Assembly: GCA_030817875.1 (NCBI GenBank)
Contig: JAUSZU010000001.1
Location: forward strand, 806,001-870,000
Reading direction: 5' to 3'
Length of the DNA: 64,000 bases
Source: Flavobacterium sp. W4I14
GTDB taxonomy: Bacteria; Bacteroidota; Bacteroidia; Sphingobacteriales; Sphingobacteriaceae
How positions within the stretch are numbered: the first letter of the stretch is position 1; every line of letters begins with the position of its first letter. Shown piece after piece: positions 8,965 to 17,932 of this stretch. Both the position numbers and the translations under genes were made by a program. Under the pieces are notes generated by a model. The model saw nothing but the letters and a program-made list of their open reading frames with translations, was not told the origin of the DNA and did not search any database.

Positions 8965-11900
8965 ATGTTTCGGATTTTAATTTTAATAAGCACATTCCTA
9001 CTGTGTAATTCTCTTTTTGCTCAAGAAGGTTTGTACCAATTCTCTCATCTGGATATTGCTAACGGCTTATCGGATAATCAGGTGAAAGCCATATATAAAG
9101 ATCATAGAGGATTTATGTGGTTTGGAACCCAAGCCGGTCTCAACCGCTATGATGGGCATGAATTCAAAGTATTTAAACATAACATAAAGGATAGTACCAG
9201 TATTCCCGATGATTATATTTTAAACATATTTGAAGGGCCGGAGAAACAGTTATGGATTAAATCTGGCAGTGGTTTCAGTATTTATAATCCTTTAACAGAA
9301 AAATTTGAGCCATTTCAGGATAAACACCTTAAAAAATATAAAATTCCAGGCGGATACCTTAAAGAGATACAACCAATAATAGGGGAAAGTACTATCTCTA
9401 CCTTGAAAATAAAGGTATTTTTTGTTATGATGCGAAAAGTAATGCAACCATTAGCTATGCTCATAAAAAGGGAATAGTAAACTCTTTGGATTCGAATAAT
9501 ATAAGCCATTTTTTGGATGACCAGAAGGGTAATTTGTGGGTTATTTACACCAACGGCGTTCTTGATAAGTTTAACCTGAAAGAACGGCGGGTAACAAATA
9601 GATATTTTGCAATAAACAAACGTTTCGCAGATCAGGTAAGTGATTTCCACCTTAGCCACGATTCGGAAGGCAATATATTTATTTATAATATAAGTAACCC
9701 TTTCGGCTTGTATTATCTTAATGAAAAAAGTAACACCTTCCGTTATTTTGGAAAAAAATCGGATCATTCAGGTCTGAGTTCGAATAATGTAACCTCCATT
9801 ATAGAGGGAGATGATGGAAATATCTGGATCGCGACCGATCATGGTGGAATTAATATCTTAAATAAGCTAACCAACAAAATAAGTTATATTTTAAGTAAAG
9901 AAGATGACCCCAGGGGATTAACGCAGAACAGCATTGTCGACTTATACAAAGACAATAACGGAATAATCTGGATTGGCACCTTTAAAAAAGGAATCTGTTA
10001 CTATCATAAAAGCATTTTTAAGTTTCCGCGAAATCAGTATTTAACAGGGAAAAACGCGATATATAAAGACGTTAATTCATTTGTGGAAGACAGTAAGGGA
10101 AATTTGTGGATTGGAACAAATGGTACTGGTTTGCTGTATTTAAACAGAAGCACCGGTGAAATTACAGTATATCGTAATAATCCTGCCAACAATAATTCTT
10201 TAAGTAGTGATATTGTTGTGAGCCTTTACATCGATCATTCGGGCCTTTTATGGATTGGAACCTATTTAGGTGGGCTTAATTCTTTTGACGGGACTAAATT
10301 TACCCATTATAAACATACTACAGATCCTTCCAGCCTTTCTGATAATCGCATTTATGCGCTGTTAGAAGATTCATCCAACAGGCTTTGGGTTGGTACTTTA
10401 AGTAATGGATTGGACCTGTTTGACCGGAATACCAAAACCTTCAGGCACTTTAATTCGACAGTTAAAAACACACTAAATTCTAATATCATTAATTGTTTAT
10501 ATGAAGATAAACTTAAAAGGATCTGGATTGGCACTACCCGTGGAGTTAGCATGCTGGATACTAAAACCTTTGAATTTACCAATTTAATTAATAACAGTAA
10601 GGATCCGAATAGCCTGGTATCTGGTAATGTACATTCCATTATCGAAGATGGCAGAGGGTGGATGTGGATAGGCACCCGTGAAGGTATAAGTATATATAAT
10701 CCCGCAACAAAAAACTTTAATAATTTAAGCGAGGAAGTCGGGCTGCCCGAAAGTGCTGTTTTGGATTTGCTTGAAGACGAAAATCATCATATTTGGTATA
10801 GTTCGCAAAAAGGCCTTTACAAGATTTCAGTAGTTGCTGAAGGAGGAAATTATAGATTCATATACAGCAAATATAATGAGGCCGACGGATTGCAAGGGCC
10901 CACATTTAATATGAATGCTGCATACAAAACAAAAGCTGGTGAACTGATTTTTGGAGGGGCAAACGGCTTCAGCATTTTTAGGGCGGGCCAAATTACTAAG
11001 GAGCAGTATCCTTCAATGCTGGTAATAACGGGCTTAGAAATGTTTAACCATAATATACAGGTTGGTGAAAGTATTAACGGTCATATTATTTTGCCAAAAA
11101 CAATAACAGAACTTGAAAATTTAACCTTTACCTATAAAGAAAACATCTTTTCACTCGAATTTGCATTGCTCAATTATATTAATCACAGCAAAATAACTTA
11201 TAAATACAATTTAGAAGGATTTGATAAACATTGGCTTACAGTTCCAGCAGAAATGCGTAAGGCCACTTTTACAAATCTTGATCCCGGAAATTACACCTTT
11301 CATGTAAAAGCTTTTAACGGAAACGATCCTATACCACTGGCAGAGTCGCACTTGAAAATTACCATTTTGCCTCCTTTCTGGCGAACCACATGGGCATATA
11401 TGCTGTATGTTTTAGCAATTGGCTTTTCATTGCTATTTATTCGGAACAGAGGGATCAAAAAGTTAAGGCAGGAATTTGCCTTAGAGCAGGAAAGAGTTCA
11501 GGCCAGGCAATTACAGGAACAGGAAAGAATCCAAGCGTTGCAATTACGGCAGCAGGACCGTAAAGAAGCCGAAAGATTGCGTGAGCTGGATTTATTGAAA
11601 ATAAAATTTTTAACAAACCTGAGTCATGAATTCAGGACGCCTATCTCATTGATTCTCGCTCCTGTTGATAAACTTTTAACGGAGACCAAAGAAACTGGAC
11701 GTTATGGTCAGCTGGCCATGATTAAAAGGAATGGAAAACGTTTATTAAACCTGGTAAACCAGCTGCTCGATTTCCGTAAAATGGAAGAGCAGGAATTGCA
11801 ACTACATAAGAGCGATGGCGAAATTGTATCCTTTATTAAAGATGCAACTGACTCATTTTATGATCTGGCAGAACGCAAGCAGATCAAGTTTGCCTTTAAA

Positions 11901-13271
11901 AGTGCTGTTGAAAATCTATATGTATCGTTTGATCACGATAAGATTGAGCGGATATTGTTCAATTTACTTTCAAACGCATTTAAATTTACACCATCGGCAG
12001 GAACCATAAGTGTTGAATTACAAAAGCTGCCACAAGAGGCAGAAGATGGCTGGGTTTCATTGGAGATAAAAGTGATAGATTCAGGAATCGGTATCCCAAA
12101 AGATAGGCAGGAAATGATCTTTGAACGGTTTTTTCAAAATGAAACATCCTCATCCATCCTTAACCAAGGATCAGGAATTGGCTTGTCCATCACCAAAGAG
12201 TTTGTGAAAATGCACGGAGGTGAAATATTGGTAGAAAGTGAACCAGGTTTAGAAACTTGTTTTACTGTGCGCTTAAAACTAGCTTCCGGTTCAATTTCGG
12301 TGCAGGAGCAAAATGATGTTAAAAATGCTGAATTGCCTTATGCAGAATCAAATGAAACCATTAAAAGCATACCGCTTACAAAAAGTAATGAACATGTTTA
12401 TGATGGCTTAATAACCACTGAAAAACAATTATGTTCCAATGAAAAAAAGGATGAAAATGAGTCTTCTGAGATAGATACCCGCACAACAAATGTGCCTCTT
12501 GTTCTGTTAATTGAAGATAATGAAGATTTTAGGTTTTATCTTAAAGATAACTTAAGATCTTTTTATAAGATAGTAGAGGCCCCGAATGGTAAGGAAGGCT
12601 GGCAAAAGGCCCTTGCATTGCATCCTCACCTTATTGTTTCAGATATAAATATGCCTGAAATGAACGGCACTGAATTATGTAAAAAACTGAAAGGGGATGA
12701 CAGGACCAAACATATCCCAATCATCTTATTAACGGCTTTAACTGCTGAAGAAGAGCAGCTTAAAGGCTTAGAAACAGGCGCAAATGATTACATGACCAAG
12801 CCCTTTAATTTTGAAATCTTACATTCAAAAATAAAGAACCTGCTCACGCTTCATCAAACGTTTAAGAAAACTTATTCCAGACAGGTCAGTATTCAGGCGC
12901 CAGAAATAGAAATCGAATCTACCGATGTTAAATTCCTTAACGAAGTATTGCCTTATATTGATGCAAATCTTGATAAGCCTGAGTTGTCTGTTGAGGATTT
13001 AAGTAAGCATATGAGGATGAGCAGAGTATCTTTGTACCGAAAGTGTTTGCAGGTAATGGGTAAAACGCCTGTTGATTTTATCCGGTCTGTTAAGCTGGAG
13101 AGAGCAGCCGTATTATTAGAGAAAAGCGATAAAACAGTTTCAGAGATCTGTTATATGGTAGGTTTTAGTGCCCCTAATTATTTTGCTAAGTCGTTTAAAG
13201 CAAAATATAATGTAGCACCTTCCGAATATATGGCAGAAAAAAGGAAGGCCAATAAAGATAAAGACCTTTAA
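8965..13271 (+). pseudogene. Hybrid two-component system (HTCS) regulator with one apparent frameshift near 9382
   Basis: Two overlapping reading frames together give one normal HTCS of about 1,430 residues. The first (8965-9477) has a signal peptide and the first propeller repeat (GLSDNQVKAIYKDHRG). From about 9387 the homology continues in the -1 frame (YLYLENKGIFCYDAKSN, about 9390-9440) into the long second frame. That frame holds more Reg_prop repeats, a Y_Y_Y domain, a membrane span near 11393-11445, a coiled coil, the HisKA box (His codon 11625-11627), a HATPase (GSGIGLSI), a receiver (Asp codon 12642-12644) and an AraC-type HTH. Adding one base near the GGGG at 9382-9385 restores the frame. 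It may be a mutation or a sequencing error. If intact it would sense periplasmic oligosaccharides and control the upstream CAZyme genes. Confidence 0.85.
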
Positions 13272-13712
13272 AAACTGAACAAATCTTTTTTATCATCAGA
13301 GTTGATGCGAACAAGTTACATTAACGAATCTAATATTTTTGTCACACTGAGGAGGTAATTTGTTTTATAAAATCAATATTAATGGCATAAGGGATTTTTA
13401 TCCTATTATAAGCTGCGAGGAATCGTCATTGCGAGAAGGCTTTTTCAGCCGACGAAGCAATCTTACAACGATCGCTATTAGCGTGCGCATTAAGATTGCT
13501 TCGTTCCTCGCAATGACGATCATTCCATGATTCTGTCAATGGTAGCCTGTCGAAGGACCTGTAAATATTCTTTAAGGTGTTTCGACGACTTCTCCTGATT
13601 TTCATCGGTAGGCGCTCCGTAGGAGTCCATTGAACAATATGACAGCTCTGAGGTGAAATCGCCTTTATGATACATCCAGTTCCATTTTTATAGTAGCTAC
13701 AGCTCTGCTGCG
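13272..13712. other. Intergenic spacer with interspersed inverted repeat
   Basis: No coding region with recognisable content is visible. The left part is plain A/T-rich spacer after the HTCS stop. The main content is the imperfect inverted repeat at 13424-13518, listed separately. The segment after it (13530-13640) is richer in GC and contains short words shared with the repeat area near 15970. The spacer lies between two convergent genes, so it should hold their terminators, but no clean stem with a T-run was found. Confidence 0.5.
13424..13518. repeat. Interspersed imperfect inverted repeat
   Basis: The left arm contains CGTCATTGCGAGA and GACGAAGCAATCTTA. The right arm (13491-13518) is close to their reverse complement, TAAGATTGCTTCG followed by CTCGCAATGACG. 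The result is a long hairpin with a loop of about 25 bases. Intergenic elements of this kind are scattered through Pedobacter-like and flavobacterial genomes; that it belongs to such a dispersed family is an inference from the pattern. Confidence 0.7.
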
Positions 13713-14789
13713 CTACATCCCGTCTGATCGCATTGCAAAAACTAATTTTACATGTCTGAAGGCATTTGTTTCACTCCATTCATTGTCATAGTTTAAACCG
13801 TAAGGCCAAAAATGCCCGCCTCCGGTATGTATTACGCCACTAGTGCCATCAAAAATTTTAACAAGTGCAACTGTGTTTGCGCCCAAGAAATCGCCCGTGC
13901 CAGTATTTGATGTCCATCCGCTGCTTAAGCCCACGCCATAGGTGTGGGCAATTTCGTGCATTGCCGTACGCACATTCTGGTAACTGGTATTTGCACCAAA
14001 ACGTATGTTTCCGTTTGTACTGCCATCAGCTGTGGGCACACCTGTGTTATATTGTACGGTAAGTGTGCGGGCGGGCCAATTGGCGCCAGCGTTATATCTT
14101 GCACAGGCGTCATTCATGGCGCTGGTAATTCGGGCGACTACATCAGCCGGTACGCCCGTACTGTTAAGCGTCCAATTTAGTTGACCGCCTGCATTGACCG
14201 TTAACAAAGACCACTGTTGGTTTTCTCCACCCGTGGAAGCCCATTGCGCAACATTGGCACCATCAACGATTGACTGGTTGGCAACTTCAAGGTCCTTACC
14301 ACTGTTTCGGTTAATAATGCGGTAATACCCGTTGCCCAATGAGGTAAATTGCCATTGCTGGTTTGTAGCGCCCGAATAGGTAGATATGTTCACATTATCC
14401 CCATCAGCTGTTCCCGCCTGGTCTACCTGAAGTCCTTTGGCGCTATGGACACCAATAACCGAATAGTAACCACCGGAAAGCAGGGTCAAACTCCATTTTT
14501 GATTTGTTCCGCCTGTACCGCCATATTGGGAAACATTCGAGCCGTCAGCAGTCTGAAAACCACCAACATCGAGTGTTTTTCCGCTTTTGCGGTTCACGAT
14601 ATAAAAGGTGCCATTGGTTATAGACAGTGGGGTTTCGTTTGGTGGTATTGCACTCAGTTTTGCCTTCACCGAAAGCTGATCCTTGCTGTCTGGACCCGGA
14701 AGATCGTTTTTTCTGCAACTGCCAAAAAATAAAACAAATACGAGCATCAATATGCCGGCTGAGGGTAAAGTAAATGATTTTGTTTTCAT
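13713..14789 (-). CDS. Lipoprotein with ricin-type lectin domain and HExxH metallopeptidase-like domain
   Basis: The start is placed at 14789, ten codons inside the longest frame, because this gives a compact lipoprotein signal peptide (MKTKSFTL, hydrophobic core, lipobox LFFGSC). Residues about 40-190 form a ricin-type beta-trefoil with three QxW repeats (NQKWSL, NQQWQF, NQQWSL), likely to bind galactose- or xylose-type sugars. The last 160 residues contain HEIAHTYGVG, an HExxHxxG zinc-binding block; the position where metzincins have their third histidine holds leucine, so the third ligand must differ. It is probably a surface sugar-binding protease or related protein. It stands alone on the minus strand, convergent with the HTCS. 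Confidence 0.75.
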   Translation of the reverse strand: MKTKSFTLPSAGILMLVFVLFFGSCRKNDLPGPDSKDQLSVKAKLSAIPPNETPLSITNGTFYIVNRKSGKTLDVGGFQTADGSNVSQYGGTGGTNQKWSLTLLSGGYYSVIGVHSAKGLQVDQAGTADGDNVNISTYSGATNQQWQFTSLGNGYYRIINRNSGKDLEVANQSIVDGANVAQWASTGGENQQWSLLTVNAGGQLNWTLNSTGVPADVVARITSAMNDACARYNAGANWPARTLTVQYNTGVPTADGSTNGNIRFGANTSYQNVRTAMHEIAHTYGVGLSSGWTSNTGTGDFLGANTVALVKIFDGTSGVIHTGGGHFWPYGLNYDNEWSETNAFRHVKLVFAMRSDGM

Positions 14790-15295
14790 AAAATTAGGTA
14801 AGAATGAATGAACAGGCATATGAACATGTTCGTTTGGTTATTTTAAAGAGGACATATGCTACTCGTTACAGTTGAGCCCCTCTTTTTTATGATCAATAAA
14901 AACTGTAATAATCACCTTGTTTTAAAAAGCTTCATCCTTTTAAAACGATCTGGTTTATAAGGCTTTTGGTTATCCCATAATCACATGCCCATTCCTTACT
15001 GCTGCTGCCTAAACAGCGGTAACGATTAAAAGAATTGTAAAGATACTTCTGGTAGTTTGCCAGATTTTTTATACTTGGTTGAAACAAATTAACCATAAAA
15101 AATGGGCTTGTAGTGAGGGGTAATCTAATATAAATTAGGGGGTAAACTCCTCGTTTCCCTGCTTTATAACAAGATGTTTAGCTAAATAGGAGAAAGCAAT
15201 CTTTTTATAAGCGTCTTTTTTTACGTTTATTTTGCTTGGATTTTGGAGAATTCTGACTGTTCGAGCGCGCTTCAATTATGCGCTATAATCCATAA

Positions 15296-15457
15296 AAAGC
15301 ATCATACAAAGAATTGTATCGGAAAGAAAAAAGCTGCGGAAAATTATGGGAATTTCGTGGCACGTTAAAGCCTGTAAAACTACCTGTTGGCGATCGTTTT
15401 TACGTGAAAGATTTAATGGCTGCCTACCTGGAGAGCAAGCAAAATGGCCGTATTTAA
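15296..15457 (+). pseudogene. Short orphan coding remnant, unrecognised
   Basis: An open frame of 53 codons between stops, with no ATG start. Its product is rich in lysine and ends with a segment (LPVGDRFYVKDLMAAYLE) that reads like the end of a real small protein rather than noise. No family is recognised. It sits directly before an array of 11-bp direct repeats. It may be the tail of a decayed gene, for example a small DNA-binding protein, but that is a guess. Confidence 0.25.
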
Positions 15458-15497
15458 TTACCCCCGCATTACCCGTTCTTTACCCTTTGTTGCTACC

Positions 15498-15541
15498 AAG
15501 TTAACCCCAAGGTTACCCCAGGGTTACCCCGGAGTTACCTT
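15498..15541. repeat. Four tandem 11-bp units with GTTACCCC core
   Basis: Units at 15498-15508, 15509-15519, 15520-15530 and 15531-15541 read AAGTTAACCCC, AAGGTTACCCC, AGGGTTACCCC and GGAGTTACCTT. The 11-bp period is close to one helical turn. Looser copies of the TTACCC word occur just upstream (15460-15490). The function is unknown; the arrangement would suit a multi-site protein-binding region. Confidence 0.6.
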
Positions 15542-15969
15542 TTCTCTACCTAAAAGGTAACGCCAGGGCCTGCTTTCGCAGAATGGCGCCACCACCAAGG
15601 GTTATGCTGCCCTTAAGCAGTCCGCCAGCCAATGTCAACAAGCTAAGGGATAATCGCAAAAAGATGTCATCCTGAGGGAATTTATTGTATAAAAATCAAT
15701 ATGAATGACGCATATCTTTTTTTGCCCAGAGGCTCATCCTTGCCTCGGCTCGCCGCCGCCGATGGGGCTCTTTCTTTTTGCTGTCAAAAAGAAACAAAAA
15801 ACACCGGCTGAAAATTTTTCTTTCAAAGCTAGTGGGGTGGCTGGGCCTGTGGAGCCCGAAAAATTTGTTAGGCCGGATTTAAGTAGAACGGGGATACCGT
15901 GCTATGGCCTAGCTGGATGGAAATGCGATAGCGGCTAAAATATTGATTAATAATTGTTTATGAAATAAC

Positions 15970-16047
15970 GTCAATGGTAGCGTACTCGAAGGGCATTTAT
16001 TTGAATTTTATCAATCTCAAAGAGTCTTCGGCTACGCTACCATTGAC
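15970..16047. repeat. Inverted repeat (hairpin element)
   Basis: The arm starting GTCAATGGTAGCG at 15970 is mirrored by CGCTACCATTGAC ending at 16047. The second part of the arms (CTCGAAG / CTTCGGC) also pairs loosely. A related word, GTCAATGGTAGC, occurs near 13535 in the previous intergenic region, so this appears to be a dispersed family. Confidence 0.65.
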
Positions 16048-16059
16048 AGACTCCAATAG

Positions 16060-16181
16060 AAATCGTCATCTCGACCGAAGCACAGCGTAGTGGAGAGATC
16101 TTTGAACTATGTTATTGAAATCGAATTTAAAGATTTCTACTCCGAAGGAATCCTTTAGAACACTCCGGTCGAAATGACGAT
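16060..16181. repeat. Inverted repeat of the GTCAT-TCGACCG type
   Basis: The left arm CGTCATCTCGACCGAAG faces a right arm CGGTCGAAATGACG, with AAAGATTTCT/AGAGATCTTT words between. Elements with this signature are widespread in intergenic DNA of Bacteroidota. It lies directly after the hairpin at 15970-16047. Confidence 0.65.
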
Positions 16182-16342
16182 ACTTCTAATCGACTCACCT
16201 CTATAAAATCTCCTGTCATTTATATTGATTATTATACAATAAATCACCCCTTGGAGTGACAACCACGCACTTAACTTAATTCATCGGGCCGCCGCAAGCG
16301 CCCTGGTCCTTGCACCGCCGCCCACAACTGTAACGGTCCATT

Positions 16343-16391
16343 TTAGCTCAATAGTGGTCTTGATTAGCTCAATTTAGCTCATTTAAGCTCA
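16343..16391. repeat. Clustered TTAGCTCA octamers
   Basis: TTAGCTCA occurs at 16343-16350, 16364-16371 and 16374-16381, with a variant TTAAGCTCA just after. The cluster ends about 65 bp before the ATG of the DUF1080 remnant. It could be a protein-binding array or simply low-complexity DNA. Confidence 0.5.
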
Positions 16392-16455
16392 AAATGCGGT
16401 GCCAATGCGACTAAACCGCTAGGTTTGAACATGGATTTAAACAAAAAACAAAAAT

Positions 16456-16812
16456 ATGGCAACGCATTCAAAATTTTATTTACGTCCTACCAATGGTCGG
16501 GCAAATGATCAATTGCGCAGAAACCACGCTAGCCAGTATATTTCTATTCCGGGATATCCCTGGGAAAAATTAAGAAAGGAAACCCCAGGGCAATATGAAG
16601 CGTATGTAGATGTATTGCCTGCGGAGTGGATCAAAATAAAAATTGTAGTAAAGGATGAAACTGCCAGGCTGTATGTTAACGGTGCTGCTCAGCCTACTTT
16701 GATTGTAAATGACTTAAAGCAGGGTAAAGATATTCGGGGGAGTATTGGGTTATGGATCGGCCCCGGAACATTAGGCCACTTTACTGATGTTAAAGTAACT
16801 AAAGAAGATTGA
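16456..16812 (+). pseudogene. Truncated DUF1080 (3-keto-disaccharide hydrolase-like) gene, C-terminal half
   Basis: The 118-residue product carries the second half of a DUF1080 beta-sandwich: FYLRPTNGRAND, RRNHASQYISIPGYPW, then ARLYVNGAAQPTLIVNDL and a closing GLWIGPGTLGHF. Full members are about 200-250 residues with a signal peptide; here the first strands and any signal are missing, although an ATG stands at the new 5' end. Upstream is repeat-rich DNA, so the gene probably lost its 5' half in a rearrangement. DUF1080 proteins act on 3-keto sugars in other Bacteroidota. That fits the oxidoreductase/isomerase cluster starting at 17933, so this may be the leftover of that pathway's hydrolase. 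Confidence 0.65.
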
Positions 16813-16893
16813 TAAATATGATATAAATGCCACCATGTCAAGAAACCCGTGCAGTTTATTGTCTACTCTCCAGTAATCCCTGATGCCAATGTA

Positions 16894-17763
16894 TTAAATA
16901 CTTGAGAACTGTATTTTATATTCCAACGGGTTTTTGTTCATAATTTCCTTAAACTGCTTGTTGAAATTGGATAAGGTATTAAATCCACTTTCATAGGAGA
17001 TTAAAGATACAGGCATATTGGTCTCTGTCAATAGTTTACAGGCATGTTTGATGCGTAACTCTATAATAAACTTGGAAAATGTCCTGTTATTCCTCGCTGT
17101 AAAATATCTGCTGAACGAGGATGAAGTCATGCACAATATTTCTGCCAGTTCGGGCAAGGAAATCCTGCTCCGAAAGTTTGCGAGTGCATATTCGTAAACT
17201 TTGTTCATGCGGTCGGTCTCATTCTCATTAACAGGATCACTATATTCTGTATGTGAGACGTAATGATAGGTTTTCGAATTTGCTAATACCTGAAGGATTT
17301 TGAGCAGTTGGATTAAGCTCTCTAATCCACTCATTAGTGTGAGCGCTTTCATCATACCAGTAACGAGATCTTTGCACTCCCCGTAGAACTCCAATCCTCT
17401 GGCCGATTTTTTTAATAGCTTTTTGATCAGCAGCATTTCTTCCTTTTGCATCATCTGTTCACCCATAAAGTTTTCATGTAGGTAGATGACAATCCCATGG
17501 ACGCTCAAATGACTATCCTTTTTGAAATAAGCCTCATCACTTCGCCAAAGATGTGGCAGGTTGGCACCTGTGAATACCAGGTCGCCAGGCTCGAATGATT
17601 TAATACTATCGCCGATAAATCTCGTTCCTGTGCCTTCTAACACCACAAATAACTGGTATTCGCAATGCGAATGCCAAACCGGATCGAAATGTTTGTCCTC
17701 CAGTTTTTTGATGATAAACATTTGTGTTTCGGGGATCGTAGATTTTTGAACTGCTGCTTTCAT
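16894..17763 (-). CDS. AraC family transcriptional regulator with N-terminal cupin domain
   Basis: Residues 20-90 form a cupin sensor (HFDPVWHSHCEYQLFVVLEGTG, then FEPGDLVFTGANLPHLW). Residues about 185-285 hold two AraC helix-turn-helix units (LPELAEILCMTSSSFSRYF; VSLISYESGFNTLSNFNKQF). The length (289 aa) is normal. It is divergent from the ThuA-fusion operon starting at 17933, with a 169-bp shared upstream region. That makes it the probable local regulator, with the cupin binding a sugar or derivative. Confidence 0.9.
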   Translation of the reverse strand: MKAAVQKSTIPETQMFIIKKLEDKHFDPVWHSHCEYQLFVVLEGTGTRFIGDSIKSFEPGDLVFTGANLPHLWRSDEAYFKKDSHLSVHGIVIYLHENFMGEQMMQKEEMLLIKKLLKKSARGLEFYGECKDLVTGMMKALTLMSGLESLIQLLKILQVLANSKTYHYVSHTEYSDPVNENETDRMNKVYEYALANFRSRISLPELAEILCMTSSSFSRYFTARNNRTFSKFIIELRIKHACKLLTETNMPVSLISYESGFNTLSNFNKQFKEIMNKNPLEYKIQFSSI

Positions 17764-17932
17764 ATTCGACTCAATAACATTAATATATCCTTTTTGTTGA
17801 CATACTAATAGTCAAATGTAATAAACTGATTGATAAAATACAGTCAGTATTGGACAAAAAAGTAGGAGGCATTGTAAGCCTATTTCTAGATATTAGCTTT
17901 TGAATGCTAACCAAAATAAACACACACACACA

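Larger units (their letters stand above)
14820..16455. other. Long non-coding region rich in repeats
   Basis: About 1.6 kb with no convincing intact gene. It holds, in order: A/T-rich upstream DNA of the lectin gene (14820-15100); a short orphan frame (15296-15457); an array of 11-bp units (15498-15541); a GC-rich stretch with an inverted TTTCTTTTT/AAAAAGAAA pair near 15770-15800 that gives a spurious 77-residue frame; two hairpin-type repeats (15970-16047 and 16060-16181); and octamer repeats just before the DUF1080 remnant. The density of repeats marks it as a graveyard or insertion hotspot. Confidence 0.6.

Noticed and set aside
9465..9471. Slippery-like A-rich site (A AAA AGG) as a programmed -1 frameshift in the HTCS
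   Set aside because: Coding signal has already moved to the -1 frame about 80 bases earlier, so a shift here would produce a nonsense segment.
15705..15938. 77-residue plus-strand frame
   Set aside because: It arises from a dispersed GC-rich repeat (VKKKQKTPAEN-like), has a low-complexity composition and no proper start signals.
17872..17902. Possible Bacteroidota promoter (TTG, 19 bp, TAGCTTTTG) before the ThuA fusion
   Set aside because: The -7 box has one base too many against TAnnTTTG and the -33 box is short; not strong enough to list.
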